The notes: generated from the letters alone by a model not told the origin. Counted from the stretch's first letter, positions 1 to 7,627 are shown. The stretch: 14,653 bases of DNA from JARDZI01 sp041639705 (GCA_041639705.1 JBEQBT010000061.1:1-14653); one strand, 5' to 3'. Program-made: numbers and translations.

Positions 1-368
1 CTGAACTCGGTGCATCTGTCATTATTAACAATAAATATTTAGGTGTTGTTTATAAAAACGATATATTTATTAAACTTAATGTAAACGATAAATTAAAGGG
101 ATATATAAGTAAAATCAGAGAAGATGGTAAAATTGATGTAAGTATAAGAAAAATGGGATTTGATAAAGTACTTGATTCTAAGGATGCTATTATGCAAAAG
201 CTTCAAGAGGCAAATGGATTTTTACCCTTGACAGATAAGTCATCTCCACAGATAATCGAAGAAACTCTTGAAATGAGTAAAGGTGCATTTAAAAAGGGTA
301 TTGGTATGCTATATAGAGAGAGAGTGATTGAAATTACTGATACAGGAATAAGACTAATCGATAAATAA
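1..368 (+). CDS. C-terminal part of a CvfB/YitL-type S1-domain RNA-binding protein (5' partial)
   Basis: The frame is open from the first full codon at position 3 to TAA at 366-368, so the start lies upstream of the window. The visible 121 residues read as the end of an S1-like beta-barrel (stretch with VVYKNDIFIKLNVNDKLKGYI), a short link with KIREDGKIDVSIRK, and a C-terminal winged helix containing LTDKSSPQII and MSKGAFKKGIGMLYRE. These two blocks are characteristic of the CvfB/YitL family, cytosolic RNA-binding proteins with several S1 domains and a winged helix, implicated in virulence-gene expression in Gram-positive bacteria (family knowledge). The peptide downstream of the internal ATG at 153 is not a separate gene, because the family homology continues upstream of it. 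A hairpin terminator follows. Family assignment is fairly secure; the specific target is unknown. Confidence 0.85.
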   Translation, partial: ELGASVIINNKYLGVVYKNDIFIKLNVNDKLKGYISKIREDGKIDVSIRKMGFDKVLDSKDAIMQKLQEANGFLPLTDKSSPQIIEETLEMSKGAFKKGIGMLYRERVIEITDTGIRLIDK

Positions 369-426
369 ATATTTTGACATATACATATATTAGCAATAAA
401 TAAAATCATTATGATAATGAACGTAA

Positions 427-464
427 ATAAGCATCTCATATAAAATTGGAGATGCTTATATTTA
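427..464 (+). terminator. Rho-independent terminator after the S1-domain gene
   Basis: An 11-bp perfect stem (ATAAGCATCTC at 427-437 with GAGATGCTTAT at 449-459) encloses an 11-base loop and is followed by a T-rich stretch. It lies about 60 bases after the stop codon at 368. No other gene is visible between 369 and 570. Confidence 0.7.
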
Positions 465-570
465 TTTCAAATAATAACACTAATAACCCTTATTTCTGGT
501 ATTAAATCATATCTATATGTTATACAATGTTTATATAAATATCCCGAAAGTATAACATTGGAGGAATATT

Positions 571-2085
571 ATGAGAAGAAGATATAAGAAACCAATCATA
601 ATTATAGGTTTAATTATTTTGTTAATAGCTATTTTCCTAAATGATGATATAAGAGGAGTATTCAAAGCAGCGCTATTAAATGCAAGCAGCATAATTACTT
701 CTAAGAATTTGGATAGTATTAATAAATATGAAATAGATTTGAAACTAGACGATGGCAATAGAATTCTTTCAGGCAAGGAGAAAGTTACTTATTTTAATAA
801 AAGTGATAAAGAGATGAAGGATATATATTTTCATGTTTATCCTAATGCATTTAGCAAGGATGAGGCAGTACCAGTTATGTTTAATGATTCCTCCTACGCT
901 TATCCAAATGGGTTTAATCCTAGCTATATTGAAATATTGAATGTAAGTATGGAGGGTAAAAAAATTAAATATTCTATTAGTGGAGTTGACAGCACAACAC
1001 TGAAGCTGGAACTGAAGAAACCTATTAGGTCGGACGAGTATGTAAAAATTTTAATTGATTTTCAACTAAAGATACCAGATGCAAGAGATAGAATTGGATA
1101 TTATGAAGGATTATACCTATTTGGAAACTGGTATCCAATAGCAGCAGTATATGATAATACTGGATGGAACCTTGACCCCTTCTATGATATTGGTGATCCA
1201 TTTTACAGCGACTCTTCTAATTACCAGGTTAAAATAACTTTACCAGATAAATATATTATTGCATCTACTGGAAATATAATAAGTGAAAAGATAGAAGAGG
1301 GGAAAAGAATTATAAGTATAGAAGCTCAATCTGTTAGGGACTTTGCATGGGCAGCTAGCAGCAAATTTAAAATATATAATAAGAATGTTGATGGTATAAA
1401 TATAAAAGGTTATTTTTTGAATTCTGATAGAGAAAGAATAAACAATGCAATGTCAACTGTCGAGAATACATTTAAGACTTTTAATGAACAATTTGGGAAA
1501 TATCCATATGAAAGCTATTCCATAGTTGAAACTCATTTCCCTTCCGGGATGGAATACCCAGAGCTTGCTTTTATCCCCAATACCTATTTTAATGGCAGTA
1601 AATCAATTTTAGGGCTTGAAGGGGTGATAGTTCATGAGACTGCACATCAATGGTGGTATGGTGTTATAGGAAATAATGAGATTGATGACGCATGGCTTGA
1701 TGAAGGCCTGGCGACCTACTCAAAAGTTATATATTTTGAAAAAATGAATGGAACTCTATTTGGAAGGAATTATTATGAAAAAAATATCCTCTCAATATAT
1801 GAGAATAAACGCAAAAGTATCAAGGGCAAGGAAATCCTATTAAAGCCTATTTACGAGTTTGATGGGTGGAAAGAATATGATACTCTAGCTTATAAAAAGG
1901 GAGCTGTTCTTCTTGATGCTCTAAGAAATAAAATAGGCGATAGGTCGTTCTTTGCTATATTAAAAAGATATTATAATGAAAATAAGTTTAAAAATGTAAA
2001 AACACAAGATTTTATTGATGCTGTAGAAAATGTGACAAATAAAAAATGGAATGTTTTTTTTGATGAATGGATACTTGGTAAATGA
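571..2085 (+). CDS. Membrane-anchored M1-family zinc metallopeptidase
   Basis: The protein has 504 residues. ATG at 571 is preceded by GGAGG at 560-564 with 6-base spacing. A basic start (MRRRYKK) and a hydrophobic segment at about residues 8-23 predict an uncleaved signal anchor with the catalytic part outside the cell. The gluzincin motif HETAH is at 355-359, with the third zinc ligand Glu378 in WLDEGLATYS, exactly the HExxH-x18-E spacing of M1 aminopeptidases. GMEYPE at 326-331 sits where M1 enzymes carry the GAMEN exopeptidase motif, and Tyr441 in AYKKGA fits the catalytic tyrosine. It is shorter than full four-domain M1 enzymes, as expected for a bacterial form with the N-terminal beta domain and catalytic domain only. 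It would cleave peptides at the cell surface; substrate unknown. It stands alone between terminators. Confidence 0.9.
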   Translation: MRRRYKKPIIIIGLIILLIAIFLNDDIRGVFKAALLNASSIITSKNLDSINKYEIDLKLDDGNRILSGKEKVTYFNKSDKEMKDIYFHVYPNAFSKDEAVPVMFNDSSYAYPNGFNPSYIEILNVSMEGKKIKYSISGVDSTTLKLELKKPIRSDEYVKILIDFQLKIPDARDRIGYYEGLYLFGNWYPIAAVYDNTGWNLDPFYDIGDPFYSDSSNYQVKITLPDKYIIASTGNIISEKIEEGKRIISIEAQSVRDFAWAASSKFKIYNKNVDGINIKGYFLNSDRERINNAMSTVENTFKTFNEQFGKYPYESYSIVETHFPSGMEYPELAFIPNTYFNGSKSILGLEGVIVHETAHQWWYGVIGNNEIDDAWLDEGLATYSKVIYFEKMNGTLFGRNYYEKNILSIYENKRKSIKGKEILLKPIYEFDGWKEYDTLAYKKGAVLLDALRNKIGDRSFFAILKRYYNENKFKNVKTQDFIDAVENVTNKKWNVFFDEWILGK

Positions 2086-2099
2086 TAATACAAGTAATA

Positions 2100-2142
2100 A
2101 AGCATAGCTAAATGATATTATAACCCTCACTTAGCTATGCTT
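2100..2142. terminator. Bidirectional terminator between convergent peptidase and helicase genes
   Basis: A 12-bp perfect inverted repeat (AAGCATAGCTAA at 2100-2111, TTAGCTATGCTT at 2131-2142) with a 19-base loop sits between the two convergent stop codons. A/T-rich flanks on both sides allow it to serve both strands. Confidence 0.7.
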
Positions 2143-2145
2143 CAA

Positions 2146-3429
2146 CTATTTGCTTCCTTTCCTATTAGGTCTTGGTTTTCTGGATTTATTTGAAGAGCTT
2201 CTTCTAGAACTCTGTTCCTTTTGAAAGGCACCACGTTTAAAGGATGACATTTTAGTTTTGCTTACATCTTTGTGAATAATTGAGGATTTACGACCTTGAA
2301 GCTTTCTTTTTGGTTCGATTTTTTCATTTACTACTTCAATCCTTCTATTTATTCCCAGCTCAATGGCTCGAAGTGACTCATGGTCATTGGAAGTTACAAA
2401 AGTATATGCAACACCTGTTTGACCTGCCCGGCCTGTACGTCCTATTCTATGTATATAGCTATCAACATCCTGGGGAATATCATAATTAAATATATGACTA
2501 ACTCCTTCAATGTCTAATCCCCTTGAGGCGATATCTGTTGCTACAAGTATTTGAAGCTTTGCATCTCTGAAGCGCCTCATAACTTGATTTCTTTTAGATT
2601 GAGACAGATCCCCATGAAGCTCATCAGATGCAAAGCCATGTCTAATCAATGCTTCATTAACCTCAGAGGCTCTGGATTTCGTTTTGCAAAACACAATAGC
2701 AAGATAGGGGTTGACCTGGCTAATAATACTGCAAAGAGTTTCAACCTTTCCATCCTCTGTAGTCGCTATAACCAGCTCCTTAATCTCATCAAGAGTTACG
2801 TGCCTTGACTGAATTTTAATTTGAAAAGGTTTTTTCATGTAGTGTGCTGCTAGGGTTTTAAGCCCCCTAGGAATTGTAGCTGAGCAAAGAATGGTTTGAC
2901 GTTTCCCAGGGGTCATTTTAATTATATACTCCACTTCTCTCATAAATCCCATATTAAGCATTACATCGGCTTCATCCAAAACAAGCATTGAAGTATGGCT
3001 GAAATCCACAGTTTTTCTTAAAATATGGTCTGCAATTCTTCCAGGAGTTCCAATCACTAAATGGGGACTTCCTTTTAACCTCTTTATTTGTCTTTCTACA
3101 TCCTGACCACCGTACAATGCAAGAACATTTACATCTGCCTTAGGGGCGAATTTTTCAATTTCCTTTGTTATTTGAATTGCCAACTCTCTGGTTGGAGAAA
3201 TAATAAGCCCTTGAATATATGGATAAGCTACATTAATCTTTTGCAGCATTGGAAGTATAAAAGCTAGAGTTTTACCTGTACCTGTTTGGGATTGGGCTAT
3301 AATATCCTCACCAGCTAATAATTTTGGTATTGCTTCAACTTGAATTTCTGTAGGTTCAGATATACCACTATTTTTTAATATATCATTGAAATCAACTCTT
3401 ATACCAAGAGTTAAAAAATCATTCACCAT
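2146..3429 (-). CDS. DEAD-box ATP-dependent RNA helicase
   Basis: The protein has 427 residues. ATG is at 3427-3429 on the minus strand, with AAGGAGG at 3438-3444 placed 8 bases upstream. All superfamily 2 DEAD-box motifs are visible: Q motif with PTEIQ (residues 26-30), motif I AQSQTGTGKT (45-54), Ia PTRELA (79-84), Ib GTPGR (127-131), II DEAD (152-155), III SAT (183-185), V ATDIASRGLD and VI HRIGRTGR (around 330-340). The last 60 or so residues form a Lys/Arg/Ser-rich tail, typical of an RNA-binding extension. It resembles the cold-adaptation and RNA-decay helicases of Firmicutes (CshA/CshB type), but I do not assign one. It would unwind short RNA duplexes in the cytosol in an ATP-dependent way. 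The gene is alone on its strand. Confidence 0.95.
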   Translation of the reverse strand: MVNDFLTLGIRVDFNDILKNSGISEPTEIQVEAIPKLLAGEDIIAQSQTGTGKTLAFILPMLQKINVAYPYIQGLIISPTRELAIQITKEIEKFAPKADVNVLALYGGQDVERQIKRLKGSPHLVIGTPGRIADHILRKTVDFSHTSMLVLDEADVMLNMGFMREVEYIIKMTPGKRQTILCSATIPRGLKTLAAHYMKKPFQIKIQSRHVTLDEIKELVIATTEDGKVETLCSIISQVNPYLAIVFCKTKSRASEVNEALIRHGFASDELHGDLSQSKRNQVMRRFRDAKLQILVATDIASRGLDIEGVSHIFNYDIPQDVDSYIHRIGRTGRAGQTGVAYTFVTSNDHESLRAIELGINRRIEVVNEKIEPKRKLQGRKSSIIHKDVSKTKMSSFKRGAFQKEQSSRRSSSNKSRKPRPNRKGSK

Positions 3430-3535
3430 TTAATCAACCTCCTTATGAATATTGTTTATCAAAATTCTTTACATCATTCTAACATAATGTGAATAACATT
3501 AATTTATAAAAATATAAAAGTTTTTACATAGTTAT

Positions 3536-3564
3536 AGTATATACATAATAATATCTTTGGTCTA
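3536..3564 (-). promoter_or_regulatory. Candidate sigma-A promoter of the helicase gene
   Basis: On the minus strand, TAGACC (3559-3564) and TATACT (3536-3541) are separated by 17 bases, matching the -35 and -10 consensus at 4/6 and 5/6 positions. This predicts a leader of about 100 bases ahead of the helicase start. Such matches are common in AT-rich DNA, so this is only a candidate. Confidence 0.35.
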
Positions 3565-3602
3565 TTGAATTGTTAAATTAAATTAAAACTTAATATGAAT
3601 AT

Positions 3603-3644
3603 TTAAAAAAGGAGGCAGCCTGAAGCTTTTACTTCAGGCTGCTT
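3603..3644 (-). terminator. Strong minus-strand rho-independent terminator in a gene-free region
   Basis: An 11-bp perfect GC-containing stem (GCAGCCTGAAG at 3615-3625 with CTTCAGGCTGC at 3632-3642) has a 6-base loop. Read on the minus strand it is followed by CCTTTTTT (3605-3612), a classic T-run; on the plus strand no T-run follows. It lies about 175 bases upstream of the helicase start and has no protein gene upstream of it on the minus strand. It therefore ends either a small RNA or an attenuated helicase leader. Confidence 0.7.
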
Positions 3645-3715
3645 AGTTAGGAGTAATAAGTAATTATGTATTAATAGAAAGCACAATTTAAAGAAACGTA
3701 AATGGAAAATTATTA
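3603..3715 (-). ncRNA. Possible short minus-strand RNA (about 110 nt)
   Basis: This interval runs from the start site predicted by the promoter candidate at 3721-3749 to the terminator at 3603-3644. No credible reading frame with a ribosome binding site is seen in it on the minus strand. It matches no RNA family I recognise. It could instead be an alternative attenuated 5' leader of the helicase mRNA. Confidence 0.3.
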
Positions 3716-3720
3716 CAATT

Positions 3721-3749
3721 AGTATAACATAAAAATTATTAAAAGTTAA
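3721..3749 (-). promoter_or_regulatory. Candidate minus-strand promoter upstream of the terminator hairpin
   Basis: On the minus strand TTAACT (3744-3749) and TATACT (3721-3726) are spaced by 17 bases, matching consensus at 4/6 and 5/6. A transcript would begin near 3714 and meet the terminator at 3644 within about 70 bases. The rest of the gene-free stretch 3430-3859 holds only AT-rich DNA and the other signals listed here. Confidence 0.35.
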
Positions 3750-3797
3750 TATGTAAACAAGAAATAAACAAAAAATGGAAAAAATGTTATAAATATG

Positions 3798-3806
3798 TGA
3801 TATAAT
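3798..3806 (+). promoter_or_regulatory. Extended -10 promoter of the activator gene
   Basis: TGATATAAT at 3798-3806 is a perfect -10 hexamer with the upstream TGn extension; no good -35 is present. The predicted start is near 3813, about 47 bases before the TTG start codon. Expression of the activator itself would thus use the housekeeping sigma factor. Confidence 0.5.
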
Positions 3807-3859
3807 TATTTATACAAAGGAATTAAACATTACTGTCTAATAAGTAGAGGTGATTTATT

Positions 3860-6625
3860 TTGAAAAATAAGGATAGAGTATATAGCTATTTAAAACAACT
3901 TACAGAAGAATTAAATTCAGAAGGAAAGTTAGGCTTTACAGCTGAAGAAATAGCTGAATTCTTATCTTTAAGAAGAAATGTAGTAAGTCACTTACTTAAT
4001 GAATTGTATATTGAGGGTAAAGCTGTAAAAATCAATACTAGACCTGTATATTTTTTAGAAAGAGAGTTTTATGAAAGGAATAAAGAAATTTTAAAAATTG
4101 GGAAAAATGATAAAATAAATTTTGAAGCTGATTCTATTAACAATTTTGGAGATGTGTTTAAAAAGCTTATAGGCTACAATGGAAGCATTAAACCTCAAGT
4201 TGATCAATGCAAATCTGCAGCATCATACCCACCTAAAGGATTACCAATATTTTTGATTGGAGAAACAGGAGTAGGGAAAAGCTATATAGCACAGTTAATA
4301 TATGAATATGCAAAGGAAATTAGAGCAGTTGAATCAAATGCTCCTTTTGTTGTATTCAACTGCGCAGAATACGCTAATAATCCTGAACTATTATCTGCAA
4401 ACCTAATGGGTTACCAAAAGGGAGCCTTTACAGGAGCGATTAAGGATAGAACAGGACTATTAGAAGAGGCAGATGGAGGATTTTTATTTTTAGATGAGAT
4501 TCACAGACTTTCTCCTGAGGGCCAAGAAAAACTTTTTCTTTTTATGGACAAGGGTATATTTAGAAGGCTTGGAGAGACAGAAAAATGGAGAAGCTCAAAT
4601 GTTAGATTTATATTTGCTACTACAGAAGATCCAGACAAGGCATTACTCAGAACCTTTTCTAGAAGAATCCCTTTAACAGTAAATATACCATCCCTTTCAA
4701 AAAGACCTGCAAGCGAGCGACTGCAGCTTATATATCACTTTTATCATGAAGAAGCAGTTAATATAAAAAAAGACATTATGGTGAGTAAACAGGTTTTAAA
4801 CCTCCTAATGGGTGCCAGGATATCTGGAAACATAGGAAGAATGATGAATATTGTAAAATACAGCTGTGCCCATGCATATAGTAAAATTGTTCCCAGTAAA
4901 ATAAAAATATTAAGAATACATTCCTATGATTTCCCTAATGATACTTTATTTGAGATTGATGATGTTCCAAAAAATAGCTTTGACTTTAATTCAATGTTTA
5001 TATCTCAAAATGTACATGAAGAATATACTAATAATAAATTTAAAAATGAAGAGGAAATTGATAAAATAAATAGTAAAATACTTAATCTGATTAACAACTA
5101 TAGTATGAGTAAAATAAGTGATGAAAAGTTTGAGTATGAGGTTTCACTATATATTAATGAACTTACTGACAAGGTAGTGTTTAGAAAGGGTGACTATAAG
5201 GCAAATTCATTGATCTTTATTATGATTATGAGAACAGTAGAGAATGTATTAAAAATAATTGAAGGAAACTATGGAATAAAATATTATGGTAATACAGCAC
5301 AAATATTAACCCACTACATAATTTATTTTCATGAAAGCCTATTTGAGGACAAAAAAGAAGAGAAAGTTAACATGGAAAACATGCTGGAGTTTGTTAGAAA
5401 GGTTTTTTCAAAGGAATATTTATTAGCAAGGAAAATGATCAGTAATATCCAGGCAAACCTTGATATTAAGTTCAATGAAAAAGCATTCGTATACTTTACA
5501 CTATATATTAGAACTATTAGTAATAGAAGTCACTCAGATGAAATTAATTCTATAATAATTGCACATGGTTATTCAACAGCGAGCAGTATCTCAAGTGTAG
5601 CAAACAGACTGCTGGGACAATTCATATTTGAAGCATTTGACATGCCAATAGAATTACCTACCAAAGATATTATGATCATGGTTGAAGATTATATTAGAAC
5701 AGTTGACAGATCAAAAGGGATTATTATACTCGTTGATATGGGATCCCTTGAAGAAATATACAAATCACTTATAAATGTTGTCGATGGGGATATTGGTATA
5801 ATCAATAATATTACTACTCAACTTGCACTAGATGTAGGGAACCGAATAATACTTGGACAACCTATGGAGCAGATAATAAAAGAAGCGGTAAAACAGAATA
5901 ATTCTAGATACAAATTCATAAAATCAAAGACACAAAGGAAAAATACAATACTTACAACCTGTATGACTGGAATTGGTACTGCCAAAAAAATAAAGCTACT
6001 CTTAAATGACTGTCTAGGAGCAGGAAATACTGAGATTATTGCATATGATTTCAATAGATTAAAGAATAATGGTATAAATGAAGAAGTTTTTAAAAACTAT
6101 AATGTAAAGCTAATAATAGGAACTTCTAATCCTGATGTTCAAAGTATTCCATATTTGTCTCTAGAGGAACTAATAACTGGTAAGGGGCAAAACATTTTAT
6201 CAAGTATTCTAAGTAATCTTATAGATCCTCAAACAATAGAACATATAAATCATGAAGTTATTAAAATGTTCTCCCTACAAAATGTCATAAATCATCTAAC
6301 AATTTTGAATCCTGATAAGATTATCGATATGGTTGAAAGTGTTGTTTTAAGACTTGAGACAGGACTAAAATTTAAATTTGAAAATGAACTAAAAATTTCT
6401 TTATTTATACATGTGAGCAGTATGATAGAAAGAATTATTACAAAGGATGAAATTATAGAATACAATGGTCTGGAAAATTTTATACAGTGTCATAGGGGGT
6501 TTATATGTATTGTTAAAGACTCTTTTAGAGTTATTGAACAAATCTATAAAATAATTATACCAGATGCGGAAATTGCAGTTATATATGAAATAATACAATG
6601 CAGAGCAGTCGAATTGGATGCATAG
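3860..6625 (+). CDS. LevR-type sigma-54-dependent transcriptional activator with PRD and PTS-like domains
   Basis: The protein has 921 residues. It starts at TTG 3860-3862 behind AGAGGTG (3846-3852). Domain order: winged-helix DNA-binding domain (about 5-70); AAA+ sigma-54 interaction domain (about 100-340) with Walker A GETGVGKS (134-141), the sigma-54 contact loop GAFTGA (188-193) and Walker B FLFLDE (Asp212, Glu213); PRD1 (about 395-500, His485 in LTHYIIYFH); an EIIA-Man-like domain (about 560-690) with His569 in IIAHGYS; an EIIB-like domain with Cys701 in CMTGIGT; and PRD2 (about 805-921, His851 in FIHVSSMIERI). This is the LevR/ManR layout. In that family, HPr or EII phosphorylation of PRD and EIIA histidines sets activity (family knowledge). 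It would bind upstream of the sigma-54 promoter at 6838-6853 and activate the adjacent PTS operon. All key ATPase and sigma-54-contact residues are intact. Confidence 0.93.
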   Translation: MKNKDRVYSYLKQLTEELNSEGKLGFTAEEIAEFLSLRRNVVSHLLNELYIEGKAVKINTRPVYFLEREFYERNKEILKIGKNDKINFEADSINNFGDVFKKLIGYNGSIKPQVDQCKSAASYPPKGLPIFLIGETGVGKSYIAQLIYEYAKEIRAVESNAPFVVFNCAEYANNPELLSANLMGYQKGAFTGAIKDRTGLLEEADGGFLFLDEIHRLSPEGQEKLFLFMDKGIFRRLGETEKWRSSNVRFIFATTEDPDKALLRTFSRRIPLTVNIPSLSKRPASERLQLIYHFYHEEAVNIKKDIMVSKQVLNLLMGARISGNIGRMMNIVKYSCAHAYSKIVPSKIKILRIHSYDFPNDTLFEIDDVPKNSFDFNSMFISQNVHEEYTNNKFKNEEEIDKINSKILNLINNYSMSKISDEKFEYEVSLYINELTDKVVFRKGDYKANSLIFIMIMRTVENVLKIIEGNYGIKYYGNTAQILTHYIIYFHESLFEDKKEEKVNMENMLEFVRKVFSKEYLLARKMISNIQANLDIKFNEKAFVYFTLYIRTISNRSHSDEINSIIIAHGYSTASSISSVANRLLGQFIFEAFDMPIELPTKDIMIMVEDYIRTVDRSKGIIILVDMGSLEEIYKSLINVVDGDIGIINNITTQLALDVGNRIILGQPMEQIIKEAVKQNNSRYKFIKSKTQRKNTILTTCMTGIGTAKKIKLLLNDCLGAGNTEIIAYDFNRLKNNGINEEVFKNYNVKLIIGTSNPDVQSIPYLSLEELITGKGQNILSSILSNLIDPQTIEHINHEVIKMFSLQNVINHLTILNPDKIIDMVESVVLRLETGLKFKFENELKISLFIHVSSMIERIITKDEIIEYNGLENFIQCHRGFICIVKDSFRVIEQIYKIIIPDAEIAVIYEIIQCRAVELDA

Positions 6626-6628
6626 TAA

Positions 6629-6662
6629 GCCAGATAGCTTTTACGCTATCTGGCATGTTTTT
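6629..6662 (+). terminator. Terminator of the activator gene
   Basis: A perfect 10-bp stem (GCCAGATAGC at 6629-6638 with GCTATCTGGC at 6645-6654), a 6-base loop and five T at 6658-6662 follow the stop codon at 6623-6625 almost at once. It separates the activator transcript from the PTS operon. Confidence 0.85.
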
Positions 6663-6667
6663 GCACT

Positions 6668-6685
6668 AACTGGACAGTTTACTGT
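6668..6685. promoter_or_regulatory. Candidate upstream activator-binding site
   Basis: Two perfect inverted repeats overlap here: AACTGGACAGTT (6668-6679) and ACAGTTTACTGT (6674-6685). The heptamer GACAGTT at 6673-6679 recurs in the same orientation at 6734-6740, 61 bases away, near six helical turns. The sites lie about 100-170 bases upstream of the -24 element, a usual distance for bacterial enhancer-binding proteins. Assignment to the LevR-type protein is inference. Confidence 0.35.
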
Positions 6686-6837
6686 TTTTTACATTGTAAT
6701 AAAAAGCTTGTGGGATTTATTGAAAGTGTAATAGACAGTTCATAAATAATTTGATTTATTCATATAGTGTCATATAAAGATTATTTATAAACTTTTTTTG
6801 AATTAGTAAATCCTTGTAAAGCTTAGGAAATAATTCT

Positions 6838-6853
6838 TGGCATGTATTTTGCA
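6838..6853 (+). promoter_or_regulatory. Sigma-54 (-24/-12) promoter of the PTS operon
   Basis: TGGCAT (6838-6843), five bases, then TTGCA (6849-6853) matches the RpoN consensus TGGCAC-N5-TTGCA in all but one position, with the strict 10-base gap between the GG and GC pairs. Transcription would begin near 6864, about 20 bases before the first ribosome binding site at 6885. It lies directly downstream of a sigma-54 activator gene and upstream of PTS genes, which strengthens the call greatly. Confidence 0.88.
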
Positions 6854-6898
6854 TTTCAATATATATAATACTATTGTTTCATATGGGAGGTTTAAAAT

Positions 6899-7229
6899 TT
6901 GAATAACCAACTGTTTGGTAACGCTTCTAAAAAAATATTGTGAAATGCAAATTTTTAAAATTGGTGAAGTGGAAATTGTTGCAATGCCTGTTGAATTGTT
7001 TGTAGAATATGGTCTTGAGATTAAAAGCAAATCACTTTCTCCAAATACTATAATAGCTGGTTATGCCAATGAAGTATTAGGTTATGTGTATACAAAGGAT
7101 GCAGCAGAAAAAGGTGGTTATGAGGTATATGATTCACCATTTTCTATTGAAGCAGGTGAATTTATTATAAACAAGGTTTTGAAAATGGAAAAAACATTAT
7201 TTCGTTGTGCTGGGAGGAATATGAAGTGA
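6899..7229 (+). pseudogene. Remnant of a neutral/alkaline ceramidase-like gene (internal deletion plus frame change)
   Basis: GGGAGG (6885-6890) precedes a TTG codon at 6899 that opens a frame reading MNNQLFGNASKKIL and stopping at TGA 6941-6943. The GNASKKI segment fits the GxAxxDITP-like beginning of neutral-ceramidase-family proteins. From about 6945 another frame (shifted by one base) continues to TGA 7227-7229 and reads like the C-terminal end of the catalytic region of that family: MQIFKIGEVEIVAMPVELFV, IIAGYANEVLGYV and EKGGYEVYDSPF correspond to the conserved QxxxIGdxaivgxPGExF, vvGYaNgxvGYxPT and GGYEv blocks. The 300-plus residues between are missing, and the family PGE reads PVE. 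The junction lies at or next to a run of seven A. The TTG at 6915 in the second frame has no ribosome binding site. The end overlaps the EIIA start by GTGA, as in a tightly packed operon. Confidence 0.65.
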
Positions 7230-7627
7230 TTAATATTTTATTATTATCACATGGAAAACTTGCAGAGGAATTTCTAAATACAATAAAGCTTATTATGGGC
7301 AATCAGCAAGGTATACATGCTCTAGGGCTTGATGAGTCAGAGAGCATTGAAAACTTTAAAAATAGAATTATAGATGAATATTTAAAACTTTATAGCTCAG
7401 ATGGAATTATAGTTTTAACTGATCTTTATGGTGGAACACCAACAAATGCAGCAATATTTGGATTATTAAGCAAATATGAAAATTTAGAGATTCTAACAGG
7501 GCTAAATCTCCCAATTTTACTTGAAGCGGTTGTAAGAAGGGATCAACCAGTTAATGAATTGATAAATAGCCTAAAAAAGGCAGGAGCTGAAGGAATAATT
7601 AATATTAGAGAGGTTATGAAGCAATAA
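7226..7627 (+). CDS. PTS system mannose-family EIIA component
   Basis: The protein has 133 residues. I choose GTG at 7226, preceded by GGGAGG (7212-7217) with 8-base spacing, because it gives MINILLLSHGK with the phosphorylated histidine at position 9, as in EIIA-Man proteins; the in-frame ATG-like start at 7205 lies before that ribosome binding site. Conserved blocks include LLLSHGKLAEEFL, IIVLTDLYGGTPTNAA and LTGLNLPILLEA. EIIA takes phosphate from HPr on His9 and hands it to EIIB in the cytosol. The start overlaps the stop of the preceding remnant (GTGA), suggesting translational coupling in the original operon. Together with the EIIC, EIID and EIIB below, it completes a mannose-type (ManXYZ/LevDEFG-like) permease whose sugar cannot be deduced here. 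Confidence 0.93.
   Translation: MINILLLSHGKLAEEFLNTIKLIMGNQQGIHALGLDESESIENFKNRIIDEYLKLYSSDGIIVLTDLYGGTPTNAAIFGLLSKYENLEILTGLNLPILLEAVVRRDQPVNELINSLKKAGAEGIINIREVMKQ

Noticed and set aside
2280..2808. Short open frames on the plus strand opposite the helicase gene
   Set aside because: They lie antisense to an intact DEAD-box helicase, have no ribosome binding sites and no recognisable domains.
6917..6930. TGGTAACGCTTCTA resembling a CcpA cre site near the operon start
   Set aside because: At least four mismatches to the cre consensus and an odd position within the first codons; not supportable.
6929..6935. Programmed frameshift at the A7 run joining the two frames of the ceramidase-like remnant
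   Set aside because: The joined product would still lack most of the family's catalytic region, no stimulatory stem-loop is seen, and the needed shift is +1, not the usual -1 at A-runs. Decay is simpler.
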